Shown here piece by piece: positions 63,989-64,000 of a DNA stretch of 64,000 nucleotides (position 1 is its first letter; each line of letters opens with the position of its first letter). The notes under the pieces were generated by a model that was given only the letters and a program-made list of their open reading frames with translations, did no database searches and was not told the DNA's origin. The stretch lies in assembly GCA_963814165.1 (NCBI GenBank), contig CAWFBW010000016.1, forward strand, positions 353,000 to 416,999. The letters are read 5' to 3'. The position numbers and the translations under genes were made by a program. Source of the DNA: DASRAA01 sp963814165 (GTDB lineage: Bacteria > Acidobacteriota > Terriglobia > Terriglobales > Acidobacteriaceae).

Positions 63989-64000
63989 TTTGTACCCTTG

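Larger units (their letters stand above)
62588..63992. mobile_element. IS481-family insertion sequence (about 1.4 kb)
   Basis: One transposase gene flanked by imperfect 56-bp terminal inverted repeats (62592-62647 and 63933-63988). Each end contains two copies of a CCGGG-ACAT-CTTTACA motif, probably transposase binding sites. The exact outermost bases are uncertain by several positions; no target duplication could be confirmed because the window ends eight bases beyond. It sits just downstream of pal and leaves the operon intact. Confidence 0.85.

Overview
The window reads like a chromosomal segment of a Gram-negative soil bacterium, most likely an acidobacterium (class Terriglobia). The taxonomic call is an inference. 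It rests on two PEP-CTERM secreted proteins, a giant Oar-type TonB-dependent receptor with a carboxypeptidase-regulatory partner, short hairpin-rich intergenic repeats, a Tol-Pal cluster whose Pal carries an Ig-like insert, and a moderately GC-rich genome whose few AT-rich islands stand out.

Layout. 1-4.5 kb (minus): haem biosynthesis (hemC fragment, hemA, a CcsA/HemX membrane protein), a TonB-like protein, a small hypothetical and a GalT-like protein with an altered active site. 4.7-7.4 kb (plus): HAD phosphatase, lytic transglycosylase, YbhN-type flippase-like protein. 7.6-8.3 kb: PEP-CTERM protein. 8.9-16.4 kb (plus): nrdR, NAD-type isocitrate dehydrogenase, the haem A module ctaA-ctaB, an ABC exporter, DUF420 protein, ssb, DoxX-like protein. 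16.7-18.6 kb: a secreted tandem-repeat protein and a ferritin-like protein. 18.7-22.2 kb: divergent trehalase and maltoporin-like porin, a trehalose-use pair. 22.2-24.9 kb: repeat-rich accessory stretch with a ferredoxin and a probably leaderless, self-regulated two-gene operon. 25.0-27.9 kb (minus): dnaX-ybaB-recR.

28.0-37.0 kb (minus) holds the most unusual locus: four tightly coupled genes encoding a carboxypeptidase-regulatory-domain protein, an OmpA-like barrel fused to a TonB-dependent receptor, a three-module TIR/DUF4062-like protein, and a membrane-anchored nSTAND NTPase with a coiled coil and a C-terminal lectin-like domain. The order suggests an outer-membrane receptor wired to an NTPase/TIR signalling or defence output. 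I know of no described system with this composition.

37.3-46 kb: second PEP-CTERM protein, a dimethylargininase/dehydratase pair, ROK kinase with DAHP synthase, a patatin-like lipase, tRNA-Gln(CUG), isochorismatase-like hydrolase, amino-acid permease. 46.4-53.0 kb (minus): arginine regulon argR-argC-argB-argF-argG-argH plus a short N-acetylglutamate synthase, with ARG-box-like sites over the argR promoter. 53.1-55.4 kb: OpuC-type osmoprotectant ABC importer. 55.5-58.2 kb: RRM protein, cold-shock protein, recN. 58.4-62.5 kb (plus): complete Tol-Pal operon. 62.6-64.0 kb: an IS481-family insertion sequence with long complex ends.

Sequence quality matters here. Single-base frame breaks occur in dnaX, the second PEP-CTERM gene, the patatin gene, argG, tolQ, the tonB/tolA gene and tolB, and five times in argH. 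The protein stays recognisable on both sides of each break, which looks more like indel errors in the assembly than gene decay. Coordinates below span the whole broken genes.
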